Shown one piece after another: positions 48,742 through 56,672 of a stretch of DNA of 64,000 nucleotides. Below the pieces are notes generated by a model. That model was not told where the DNA came from, did not search any database, and saw only the letters and a list, made by a program, of their open reading frames with translations. Source of the stretch: Beijerinckiaceae bacterium (GTDB lineage Bacteria; Pseudomonadota; Alphaproteobacteria; Rhizobiales; Beijerinckiaceae). The position numbers and the translations under genes are program-made. The stretch lies in contig CANJVX010000009.1 of assembly GCA_947478405.1 (NCBI GenBank), positions 19,810 to 83,809 on the forward strand, in the 5' to 3' direction. How positions within the stretch are numbered: position 1 is the first letter of the stretch; every line of letters begins with the position of its first letter.

Positions 48742-49227
48742 ATGCCGCGACCCGTCGCACAAAGCCCGATCAATCTGCCGATCGCCCGCCCTAAAGCGGT
48801 TAGTGATGTCATGGTCGGCTGTCCGGTTCACGAGCTTCGCGCCAAGTTGCGCCGCTCGGGGATGCGCCCAACCCGCCAGCGCGTCGCACTCGGCTGGCTC
48901 CTCTTTGCCAAGGGCGATAGGCACATTACCGCAGAGCGTCTCTATGAAGAGGCCACGGGGTCACGTGTCACCATTTCGCTCGCCACCGTCTACAATACCC
49001 TGCATCAATTCACGCAGGCTGGCCTCTTGCGAGAGATCGCCGTGGACGGGTCGAAGACCTATTTCGACACGAATACATCCAAGCACCACCATTTCCTTAT
49101 CGAGGAAACCAACCAGCTGGTCGATATTCCCGACAATCTGGTGCGTATCCTTGATCTCCCAGACCCGCTTGAGGGCATGGAAGTGACGAGCGTCGACGTT
49201 GTCGTCCGATTACGCAAAAAGCTTTAA
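48742..49227 (+). CDS. irr: Iron response regulator Irr (Fur family)
   Basis: A 161-residue Fur-family protein close to rhizobial Irr. The winged helix is GMRPTRQRVALGWLLFAKGDRHITAERLYEEA and SLATVYNTLHQFTQAGLLREI. The dimer domain follows, with the histidine triplet in SKHHHFLIEE that binds heme in Bradyrhizobium Irr. The N-terminus has GCPVHELR, resembling the GCPWH heme-regulatory motif. Irr represses or activates heme and iron genes and is degraded or inactivated on heme binding. The start at 48742 (MPRPVAQSP) is preferred; ATG 48811 would start right before GCPVH. Confidence 0.93.
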   Translation: MPRPVAQSPINLPIARPKAVSDVMVGCPVHELRAKLRRSGMRPTRQRVALGWLLFAKGDRHITAERLYEEATGSRVTISLATVYNTLHQFTQAGLLREIAVDGSKTYFDTNTSKHHHFLIEETNQLVDIPDNLVRILDLPDPLEGMEVTSVDVVVRLRKKL

Positions 49228-49237
49228 TTTCAGTAGG

Positions 49238-49816
49238 TTAGTCTACTTTATCACCGGGGTAGACGCCCCAGAGCAGTGATTGCTGGACGAAGCCGTCATA
49301 ATTTTCTCCCGAGATACGGCACCAGCTTCCGTCGCATTTGCGAATAGCGCCCTGTACGCCCGACTGAAGCTTGGCTGCAACCGATGCATCCTCCAATGGC
49401 TTGGCATAGATCGGGAAGACTTCGCCTCGTTTCCAGGGTGCCACGAGCGCTGTTCGTTTGCCTGAGAGCAGGGATTGCAGGACCCAGCCTTCAGTGCCCT
49501 CAGAATCACGAATGCGACGCCAGTTTTCAGATTCGGCCATGATTTCGACGGGAAGCCCGGCCCGCTGGAAGACCCAGCTCGTGCGATGATCTTTTGAGGG
49601 GCCCTCGCGCAGGTTTACCCGATCAGACTTTAGGCTGACGTAGCGCGGGATTGGCAGTCCGGTGGATTGGCCGACTTGTGCCAGTGCCCGTCCTGAGAGC
49701 GGCACAACAAGCATCAGCCCGATGCTTAGAGCCAACGCCCGCACGCGGCGATTCGCCTTTGTGTTGCAGGGCTTTCCGGTCGCCTGCGCCATCACTTCAG
49801 TCCAAAAACCCGTCAT
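49238..49816 (-). CDS. Secreted SH3-domain protein
   Basis: About 192 residues from ATG 49816, with a signal sequence (RVRALALSIGLMLVVPLSGRALA) and two bacterial SH3-like domains. The first has YVSLKSDRVNLREGPSKDHRTSWVFQRAGLPVEIMAESENWRRIRD and the second, degenerate, covers the C-terminal half with CDGSWCRISGENYDGFVQQSLLWG. Such proteins are thought to bind peptidoglycan or peptides. The start is uncertain: ATGs at 49948, 49888, 49816 and 49792 are in frame, and only the later ones give a normal signal peptide. It converges with irr. Confidence 0.82.
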   Translation of the reverse strand: MTGFWTEVMAQATGKPCNTKANRRVRALALSIGLMLVVPLSGRALAQVGQSTGLPIPRYVSLKSDRVNLREGPSKDHRTSWVFQRAGLPVEIMAESENWRRIRDSEGTEGWVLQSLLSGKRTALVAPWKRGEVFPIYAKPLEDASVAAKLQSGVQGAIRKCDGSWCRISGENYDGFVQQSLLWGVYPGDKVD

Positions 49817-50071
49817 CATTGCTCTCTGGGGATAAGGCTGGCGCAGGGCGCTGGATCGTCCCGCACCATGCATCTCTGTCTCGCTCATTCTTGTCTTTGT
49901 CCGCGCATCTGTTAGAGAGGCCTTGGTCCTATTGAAAGACCCAAGCACCCGGATGCCGTCCGTTGCGCCGATTAAGCGCCGACGGCGTTAATGGATGGTG
50001 AAAGACGGATAAATCCGCCAAACTTCCAAGATCGTAGTGGATTTTCCGAAATGAGCTCCGGGACGAACGGC

Positions 50072-51067
50072 ATGACCAAGAAAAAGCCCTTGGTGATTGT
50101 GACCCGCAAATTGCCGGACGTCGTTGAGACGCGCATGTGCGAATTGTTCAACACGCGCCTTAACCTATCAGACAAGCCAATGTCGCAGGCAGAACTCGCT
50201 GATGCCATGCGTGCGGCCGACGTTCTCGTGCCAACTGTGACTGACCGCATTGATGCGGGCCTGATTGCGCAGGCTGGAGATAATATGAAGCTCATCGCCA
50301 ATTTCGGAAATGGCGTCGACAATATTGATGTGACTGCCGCCTTGCGTCGCGGTCTGACTGTCACCAATACGCCCGGCGTTCTGACCGAAGATACGGCCGA
50401 CATGACATTGGCGCTCATCCTGGCTGTCGCGCGCCGACTTGCTGAGGGCGCCGCAGTGATCCCGGCAGGGGAATGGGAGGGCTGGTCGCCGACTTGGATG
50501 CTAGGCCGTCGTATCACCGGTAAGCGCCTTGGCATTGTCGGCATGGGTCGCATCGGCCAGGCGGTCGCGCGCCGCGCTGCAGCTTTCGGTCTGTCGATCC
50601 ATTATCACAATCGCCGCCGTGTTTCGGCCGCGGTCGAAGAAAGCCTGCAAGCGACCTATTGGGAATCACTCGATCAGATGCTGGCTCGCATGGATATTAT
50701 CTCGGTCAATTGTCCGCATACGCCTGCGACCTATCATCTGCTCTCCGCGCGCAGACTTAAAATGCTGCAGCCCCATGCCATCATCGTGAACACTGCACGC
50801 GGCGAAATTATTGATGAAAACGCGTTGGCCCGGATGCTGGAAGCAGGAGAAATTTCGGGCGCCGGCCTCGACGTGTTCGAACATGAACCGTCAGTCTCGC
50901 CCAAACTCGTCAAGCTGGCTAAATCCGGTAAGGTGACGCTGCTGCCGCATATGAGTTCGGCAACACATGAAGGCCGCATCGACATGGGTGAGAAGGTTAT
51001 CGTCAATGTGAAGACGTTCCTTGATGGCCACCGCCCGCCCGACCGCGTCCTCCCAAGCATGCTTTGA
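50072..51067 (+). CDS. D-isomer 2-hydroxyacid dehydrogenase (glyoxylate reductase-like)
   Basis: A 331-residue NAD(P)-dependent dehydrogenase (GyaR/GhrB type). It starts MTKKKPLVIVTRKLPDVVETRM. The Rossmann glycine loop is GIVGMGRIGQAVARRAAAFG. The catalytic arginine, glutamate and histidine are in NTARGEIIDENAL, DVFEHEP and LLPHMSSATHEGR. Members reduce glyoxylate or hydroxypyruvate; the substrate is not certain. ATG 50051 is an alternative start. Confidence 0.9.
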   Translation: MTKKKPLVIVTRKLPDVVETRMCELFNTRLNLSDKPMSQAELADAMRAADVLVPTVTDRIDAGLIAQAGDNMKLIANFGNGVDNIDVTAALRRGLTVTNTPGVLTEDTADMTLALILAVARRLAEGAAVIPAGEWEGWSPTWMLGRRITGKRLGIVGMGRIGQAVARRAAAFGLSIHYHNRRRVSAAVEESLQATYWESLDQMLARMDIISVNCPHTPATYHLLSARRLKMLQPHAIIVNTARGEIIDENALARMLEAGEISGAGLDVFEHEPSVSPKLVKLAKSGKVTLLPHMSSATHEGRIDMGEKVIVNVKTFLDGHRPPDRVLPSML

Positions 51068-51109
51068 GTGCTCACCATTCAGGCCTCTTTTGTCAGCTGG
51101 CCCGACGCC

Positions 51110-51137
51110 CTTGAACAGGCGTGTGGCAACCCCATAT
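51110..51137 (+). promoter_or_regulatory. Heat-shock (sigma-32/RpoH) promoter of hsp20
   Basis: CTTGAA, a 14-base spacer and CCCCATAT match the RpoH consensus almost perfectly. The promoter is 57 bp before the hsp20 ATG. A perfect inverted repeat CCTTGAACAG/CTGTTCAAGG (51109-51118 and 51139-51148) encloses it. Confidence 0.85.
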
Positions 51138-51170
51138 GCTGTTCAAGGATGCCGTAAGGGTCCGTTCTCC

Positions 51171-51191
51171 CGAAGTGCCTGAAGGGCTTCG
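51171..51191 (+). promoter_or_regulatory. Candidate RNA-thermometer hairpin over the hsp20 ribosome-binding site
   Basis: CGAAG pairs with CTTCG, and the enclosed segment TGCC faces the Shine-Dalgarno GAAGGG, allowing a T-G pair, a G opposite G and C-G pairs. This resembles the 3' hairpin of ROSE thermometers of rhizobial small heat-shock genes, which has a G-G pair opposite the ribosome-binding site. The start ATG is at 51194. The structure is my reading by eye, not computed. Confidence 0.5.
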
Positions 51192-51193
51192 TC

Positions 51194-51622
51194 ATGTCTC
51201 GCATTCCAAATTTGAATTCGCCGTTCCTTCTTGGTTTCGACGATATCGAGCGCGCGCTTGATCGCGTTACACGCGCCACGTCAGATGGCTATCCGCCCTA
51301 TAATATTGAGCGCTTACGTCGCACCGAGGCGGAGCCTGAGCGCCTGCGCATCACGCTGGCTGTGGCCGGATTTATCTCTGATCAGCTCGACATCACTCTT
51401 GAGGAGCGCCAGCTCGTCATCCGCGGGCGTCAAGTTGATGAGGGTGAGCGCCAATATCTCCATCGTGGTATTGCCGCGCGACAATTTCAGCGCGCGTTTC
51501 TTTTGGCCGAGGGCATGGATGTGCTGGGCGCTGATCTCAAGAACGGATTGCTCTGTGTCGACCTCGCCCGCCCCGAACCGGATCGGATCGTGAAGAAAAT
51601 AGGAATTTCTGTGAAGGACTGA
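51194..51622 (+). CDS. Hsp20/alpha-crystallin small heat-shock protein
   Basis: A 142-residue IbpA-like small heat-shock protein. After a variable N-terminus (MSRIPNLNSPFLLGFDDIERALDRV) comes the alpha-crystallin domain (YNIERL to VDLARPEPDRIVKKI). It contains RITLAVAGFISDQLDITLEERQLVIRG. ATP-independent holdase that binds unfolding proteins. It has a strong heat-shock promoter, and the next gene is DUF1150, the usual partner in alphaproteobacteria. Confidence 0.94.
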   Translation: MSRIPNLNSPFLLGFDDIERALDRVTRATSDGYPPYNIERLRRTEAEPERLRITLAVAGFISDQLDITLEERQLVIRGRQVDEGERQYLHRGIAARQFQRAFLLAEGMDVLGADLKNGLLCVDLARPEPDRIVKKIGISVKD

Positions 51623-51674
51623 AACGTATTCGCAGAATCCGCGGGTCTTTGAAAGTCCGCAAAAGGAGCCGGAA

Positions 51675-51938
51675 ATGATAGCCAACGAGAAGTCAAAAAT
51701 TATATCTTTGACCCCCGAGCAATTTGCTCATCTGGGAGATGGCGCTGTCGCCTACGTGAAAGCGATGCGTTCGGAAGAGTTGATGCGACTGTTTCCGCAA
51801 GTCCTAAAAATTGAGCCTGGCCTGCAATTGTTTGCGCTCCTCAGCGCAACAGGTGTGCCTATTCTCGTCACAGATTCGCGGGATGCTGCCGTTGCAAATG
51901 CTTGGGAACATGATTTGCAGACAGTCAGCCTGCACTAA
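51675..51938 (+). CDS. DUF1150 family protein
   Basis: An 87-residue DUF1150 protein (LTPEQFAHLGDGAVAYVKAMRSEEL, then LFALLSATGVPILVTDSRDAAVANAWEHDL). Function unknown. It is found almost only in alphaproteobacteria and often follows hsp20, so a stress link is plausible but not shown. The ribosome-binding site aaaggagccgg is strong. Its TAA interleaves with the stop of the convergent PBP1a gene. Confidence 0.9.
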   Translation: MIANEKSKIISLTPEQFAHLGDGAVAYVKAMRSEELMRLFPQVLKIEPGLQLFALLSATGVPILVTDSRDAAVANAWEHDLQTVSLH

Positions 51939-54046
51939 CCGCCAAACAGGCGCTCCAATAGACTGCGCTCGCGTGCTGTCGTGTTTCGCGGCTCAATCAA
52001 TAAGCCAATCGGATCAGGCCACGTCCCGGCGATATCGCCTGGCGGGAACAAGGCGCCAGGGTCGTTCTTGAAATAAAATCCAGGTAGTGGTGTCGGCGGA
52101 ACATCTTTTAACGCCACCTTCATGTAGCGGCTCCAGACATTCACTGGCAGATTACCACCAGAGACGCGTTTGGTTGGCGAATTGTCGTCATTGCCAAGCC
52201 ACACGCCCGTCACCAACTGGCTCGTGTATCCGATGAACCAACCGTCGCGATAATCCTGTGAAGTGCCCGTCTTTCCTGCCGCTTGCCAGCCTGGAAGCTC
52301 AGCGTGTTTGGCGGTACCGGTGATGAGCGTTTCCTTCATCATACTATTCATCATCGCGACATATTGTGGTTCGATCACACGACCAAAGCTCGCACCTCGA
52401 CGCTGATAGAGCAGCGTGCCATCGTTCTTTTTGACACGGGTGATGATATGGGGCTGTATGCGAATTCCGCCGTTGGCGAAGGGCGCATAGGCCGAGACAA
52501 GTTCAAGCGGCGAGACTTCCGACGTACCAAGGGCGATCGAGGCATTGACCTGCAGATCGGATGTAATACCCAGACGATGCGCGGAATCGGCAACTGTTTT
52601 GGCTCCCACTTCAAGCACAAGACGCACAGCTACAGTATTGAGTGACATGGCAAGTGCGCGCGTTAGTGAAACGTTGCCTTGATATTCGTTAGTTGAATTT
52701 TCGGGTTGCCAACCTCGTACATTAATCGGTGCGTCATCGCGGATTGTGTCGGGCGTCAGTCCTTTTTCTAGGGCTGACAAATACACAAAGGGTTTGAAAG
52801 AAGATCCTGGTTGACGCTTAGCCGAAATAGCACGATTGAATTGGCTTTCTTGATAATTACGCCCACCAACCAGCGCCTTGATCTGGCCATTTGCATCAAG
52901 CGAGACGAGCGCGCCTTGCGTCACGTTGAAACGTTTGCCCGATTTATCAAGTTCGTCAGTGAGCGCCTTTTCAGCAGCTGCTTGTTTCTCAGAGCTGATA
53001 GTTGTTGAGACGACGAGATCCGTGTCGATGATGCCAACGATTTCTTCCAGGACGTCCATGACATAATCGGCTGCATAATTGACCGACCCTGCAGTGTTGC
53101 GCGAAACACTCGCGGGATTGGCTAACGCCATTTTCGCCATCCCCTCGGTAATATGGCTTTCCTGCTGCATGGCTGCGATGACATGTCCGGCGCGCTCTGT
53201 GGCAGCGGTAGGATTTTTAGTTGGCGCCAATTTGGTTGGCGCTTTCATCAAGCCCGCGAGCATGGCGGCTTCTTGCAGGCTCGCCTGTGTCGCCCCATGG
53301 CCGAAATATCGGCGTGTTGCGGCCTCAACGCCATACGCGCCGGATCCAAAATAAACGCGGTTGAGATAGAGTTCGAGAATCTCGTCCTTTGAATATTTCT
53401 GTTCTAGCCAAAGCGCGAGAATGGCTTCCTGCACTTTACGTGAGAGCGTGCGTTCCTGCGTGAGGAAAAGATTTTTGGCGAGCTGTTGAGTCAACGTCGA
53501 ACCGCCCTGCATATTGCCGCGTCCCGTCGCATTACGCAGGGCCGCGCGCGCGATGCCAACAGGGTCGATGCCCCAATGGCTGTAGAAGCGGCGGTCTTCA
53601 ATGGCGATGAAGGCTTTTGGCAAATAGGGCGGCAGGTCGGCGAGCCTTACCTCGGCGCCACCAGTGTCGCCGCGATTGGCGATCAGGCGGCCATCTTCTC
53701 CCAGAATGGCGATATTGGGCGGTCGTTTCGGCACGGCGAGCTTGTCGATGGGTGGCAATAACGTCGCCTGCCACGCGACAATACCTGCCACCAGAATGAA
53801 GCCCCAGACGGCCGCTACCGTACCCCAATAGAAAATCCAGCCAAAAAAGGATCTGCGTTTCTTTTGTCCATCACCGCGGCGTTCGCGCGGTGCAGCTTCT
53901 TCTTCTGTCTCGTCCATGTAAGCCGCTCGATGGGCGCGGGAATTTCTGGAACCGCCTGCCCGATCTTCCGGATAAGCGCGCAGCTCATCCTCGCGGTCCG
54001 TTTCGGGGCCGTTGGAGACGTGGGGTTCGCATCGCTTGGGTGCCAT
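51935..54046 (-). CDS. Class A penicillin-binding protein 1A
   Basis: A 703-residue bifunctional murein synthase. A polar cytoplasmic N-terminus (about 1-65) leads to one membrane anchor (SFFGWIFYWGTVAAVWGFILV). The GT51 transglycosylase has AIEDRRFYSHWGID with catalytic Glu, QGGSTLTQQLAKNLFL and RKVQEAILALWLE. The transpeptidase has RQPGSSFKP (Ser-x-x-Lys), the SLN motif in AMSLNTVAVR and KTGTS. All catalytic motifs are intact. The gene ends four bases into the DUF1150 stop. Confidence 0.95.
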   Translation of the reverse strand: MAPKRCEPHVSNGPETDREDELRAYPEDRAGGSRNSRAHRAAYMDETEEEAAPRERRGDGQKKRRSFFGWIFYWGTVAAVWGFILVAGIVAWQATLLPPIDKLAVPKRPPNIAILGEDGRLIANRGDTGGAEVRLADLPPYLPKAFIAIEDRRFYSHWGIDPVGIARAALRNATGRGNMQGGSTLTQQLAKNLFLTQERTLSRKVQEAILALWLEQKYSKDEILELYLNRVYFGSGAYGVEAATRRYFGHGATQASLQEAAMLAGLMKAPTKLAPTKNPTAATERAGHVIAAMQQESHITEGMAKMALANPASVSRNTAGSVNYAADYVMDVLEEIVGIIDTDLVVSTTISSEKQAAAEKALTDELDKSGKRFNVTQGALVSLDANGQIKALVGGRNYQESQFNRAISAKRQPGSSFKPFVYLSALEKGLTPDTIRDDAPINVRGWQPENSTNEYQGNVSLTRALAMSLNTVAVRLVLEVGAKTVADSAHRLGITSDLQVNASIALGTSEVSPLELVSAYAPFANGGIRIQPHIITRVKKNDGTLLYQRRGASFGRVIEPQYVAMMNSMMKETLITGTAKHAELPGWQAAGKTGTSQDYRDGWFIGYTSQLVTGVWLGNDDNSPTKRVSGGNLPVNVWSRYMKVALKDVPPTPLPGFYFKNDPGALFPPGDIAGTWPDPIGLLIEPRNTTARERSLLERLFGG

Positions 54047-54152
54047 CGGGCCTGTTTCGGGAGGTCGGAAAGGAGGCCCTTCTGGGGCCGCAAATGAGTG
54101 CGATCAGCGTGCAGGATGGCGCGCGCTCGCTTAAGGCCTGGTTAAGCCCAGA

Positions 54153-54164
54153 AAATGGCCATTT
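54153..54164. repeat. 12-bp palindrome upstream of dnaN
   Basis: AAATGGCCATTT is a perfect gap-free palindrome in the 265-bp gap between the PBP1a gene and dnaN. Nothing else certain is seen in that gap. Confidence 0.4.
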
Positions 54165-54311
54165 CAGGCCAGAAATTTGGGGACTTTCAGGCTTGTTTCG
54201 CTCGCGATGTGCAGGTGGTACTTGCTCTTGGTTCCGCAGCGCGTCAAAGTCGTACCCCCGGCGATTTGCGTCGGTCCTTCGACGTATTTTTTTGAGGATG
54301 GATCAGGCCCA

Positions 54312-55430
54312 ATGAAAGTCACTCTCGAAAGAGCGGCGCTTCTCAAGTCGCTGGGCCATGTGCACCGGGTCGTTGAGCGTAGGAACACGATTCCGATCCT
54401 CGCCAATGTGCTGTTGCAGGCGGCAGACGGCCGCTTGAAGCTCAAGGCCACCGACCTCGATCTCGAAGTGACGGAAAGCGTTGCCGCCGATATAGGCCAG
54501 GCCGGTGCCACCACGCTGCCAGCCCATGTGCTCTATGATATCGTGCGCAAATTGCCTGATGGAGCACAGGTTTCACTCGAAATGACGGGTGAAGCCGGCC
54601 AACTCCTTTTGCGCTCGGGCCGCTCACGCTTCAACTTGCAGTCCTTGCCCGAAAGCGATTTTCCCGATCTCAATGCGGGCGATCTCTCGCATCGCTTCTC
54701 GCTTCCCGCCGGCGACCTGAAAAAGCTGATCGACAAGACGCAATTTGCGATTTCGACTGAAGAAACCCGCTATTATCTCAATGGCATTTACGTCCACACA
54801 ACGGATGTCGACGGGCATGTGATGCTGCGCGCTGTGGCTACCGACGGTCATCGTCTGGCACGCGTGGAAATTCCCGCGCCTGCAGGTTCGGCTGGCATGC
54901 CGGGCATTATCATTCCCCGAAAAGCTGTCACCGAAGTCCAGAAGCTCGTGGAAGACGTCAGCGCCGAAGTCACAGTTGAGCTGTCGACGACCAAGATTCG
55001 CTTCACCTTTGGCGATGTCGTTCTGACCTCAAAGTTGATAGACGGCACTTTCCCCGATTATGCGCGTGTCATCCCGGCCAATAACGACAAGCGCCTTGTC
55101 ATCGATTGTGCGCCTTTCGCGGCGGCGGTGGATCGCGTGTCGACGATTTCCTCGGAACGCGGCCGCGCTGTGAAACTGGCGCTCTCCGATGGCCGCCTGA
55201 CACTGTCCGTGACCAATCCGGATTCTGGTTCCGCGACGGAAGAAATCGAAGTTGATTATGATTCGGGTGCGCTCGAGATTGGTTTCAATGCGCGCTATCT
55301 GCTCGACATCACGAGCCAGCTCGACTCAGACACGGCTTTGTTCAAGCTGGCCGATGCTGGTTCGCCGACGCTCATTCAGGATCGTGACGGCGCTGCTGCG
55401 CTGTATGTCCTGATGCCGATGCGCGTGTAG
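54312..55430 (+). CDS. dnaN: DNA polymerase III beta sliding clamp
   Basis: A 372-residue DnaN starting MKVTLERAALLKSLGHVHRVVERRNTIPILANVLLQA. It shows the three repeated clamp domains, FNLQSLPESDFPDL, GIYVHTTDVDGHVMLRAVATDGHRLAR and the C-terminal peptide-binding pocket ending YVLMPMRV. The longer frame to 54177 lacks family resemblance. It heads a dnaN-recF-recQ-gyrB run, 45 kb away from dnaA. Confidence 0.97.
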   Translation: MKVTLERAALLKSLGHVHRVVERRNTIPILANVLLQAADGRLKLKATDLDLEVTESVAADIGQAGATTLPAHVLYDIVRKLPDGAQVSLEMTGEAGQLLLRSGRSRFNLQSLPESDFPDLNAGDLSHRFSLPAGDLKKLIDKTQFAISTEETRYYLNGIYVHTTDVDGHVMLRAVATDGHRLARVEIPAPAGSAGMPGIIIPRKAVTEVQKLVEDVSAEVTVELSTTKIRFTFGDVVLTSKLIDGTFPDYARVIPANNDKRLVIDCAPFAAAVDRVSTISSERGRAVKLALSDGRLTLSVTNPDSGSATEEIEVDYDSGALEIGFNARYLLDITSQLDSDTALFKLADAGSPTLIQDRDGAAALYVLMPMRV

Positions 55431-55491
55431 GTTCTTTGGCTTCAGCCTTGATGCTCGCCGATCAGCGGCGGGCTTTTCCCATGTGTGGCGG

Positions 55492-56655
55492 ATGAGTCTG
55501 TTTTCGGATGCAATCCCCAACCGTCGCCCCAAGGTGCGGCGGCTACTTCTTGCCGATTTTAGATCCTATGAAACTCTCGATCTTGGTGTCGATGGCGACC
55601 TCATCGTGTTGAGTGGCGAGAACGGCGCGGGCAAAACAAACATTCTTGAAGCACTGTCTTTGCTGATGCCGGGGCGTGGCCTGCGTCGCGCCGATTTGGC
55701 TGATTGTGCGCGGGAGGACGGGCGCGGTGGTTGGGCCATTTCTGTTGAAATTGAAGATGGCGAAGATCGTACGCAGCTTGGAACGGGCCGCGAGAATAGT
55801 GATTCCTCGCAACCGCAGTCACGCAAATGCCGCATTGATCGCGCGCCAGTTGGGTCAGCGCGTGCTTTTGCCGAGCACATCCGCGTTGTATGGCTGACGC
55901 CATCTATGGATGGGCTCTTCACGGGTCCAGCTGGTGATCGCCGTCGCTTTCTGGATCGTCTGGTTCTGGCAGTCGATGCAGATCATGGATCGCGGGTGAG
56001 CGCGCTGGAAAAAGCGTTGCGCAATCGTAATCGCTTGCTCGAGGAGCATTTTTCCGAGACTGTCTGGCTTGATGCTGCTGAGCATGAAATTGCCGAGATT
56101 GCGGTTGCTGTGGCCGCCGCGCGCAGCGAAACGGTGGGGCGCTTGGCCGCTCTTGTTCAGGAAGATCGAACGAAAGAAACCCCTTTTCCATGGGCAGATC
56201 TTGCACTGGCAGGTGATCTGGAAGCTTTGATTCCTGACATGCCGGCTTTGGAAGTGGAAGATCGCTACCGCGCGCTTTTGCGCGCTAATCGTGCGCGCGA
56301 TGCCGCCGCAGGGCGTACATTGATTGGCCCGCAAGCTAGTGATCTCGTGGTCAAGCATGGTCCGAAAAATGCTGATGCTGCGCGCTCGTCAACGGGCGAG
56401 CAGAAAGCCTTGCTGGTGGGTCTAGTACTGGCGCATGCGCGTCTTGTTGCCTCGATGAGCGGCATTGTGCCTTTGGTTTTGCTTGATGAAATTGCGGCGC
56501 ATTTTGATCCATTGCGCCGCGCCGCGCTTTACGACAATTTGGCCGAACTTGGCTCGCAAATTTGGATGACGGGTGCGGATGCGAGCGCCTTTGTTGAAGT
56601 GGCGCCGCGTGCGACGAGGATTCGTGTAATGTCCGGTCAGGCCGCCGTTCTTTGA
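55492..56655 (+). CDS. recF: DNA replication and repair protein RecF
   Basis: A 387-residue SMC-like ABC ATPase. It has VRRLLLADFRSYETLDL, Walker A GENGAGKTNILEALSLL, the family segment GPAGDRRRFLDRLVLAVD, a signature (STGEQKALLVGL) and Walker B in PLVLLDEIAAHFD. RecF loads RecA at gaps with RecO and RecR. The GTG at 55483 is three codons upstream of the chosen ATG. It follows dnaN by 61 bp. Confidence 0.96.
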   Translation: MSLFSDAIPNRRPKVRRLLLADFRSYETLDLGVDGDLIVLSGENGAGKTNILEALSLLMPGRGLRRADLADCAREDGRGGWAISVEIEDGEDRTQLGTGRENSDSSQPQSRKCRIDRAPVGSARAFAEHIRVVWLTPSMDGLFTGPAGDRRRFLDRLVLAVDADHGSRVSALEKALRNRNRLLEEHFSETVWLDAAEHEIAEIAVAVAAARSETVGRLAALVQEDRTKETPFPWADLALAGDLEALIPDMPALEVEDRYRALLRANRARDAAAGRTLIGPQASDLVVKHGPKNADAARSSTGEQKALLVGLVLAHARLVASMSGIVPLVLLDEIAAHFDPLRRAALYDNLAELGSQIWMTGADASAFVEVAPRATRIRVMSGQAAVL

Positions 56656-56672
56656 ATTTCAGGATTTTTTGA

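Noticed and set aside
51109..51148. CIRCE element for HrcA at the hsp20 promoter
   Set aside because: The inverted repeat CCTTGAACAG/CTGTTCAAGG does not match the CIRCE sequence TTAGCACTC-N9-GAGTGCTAA.
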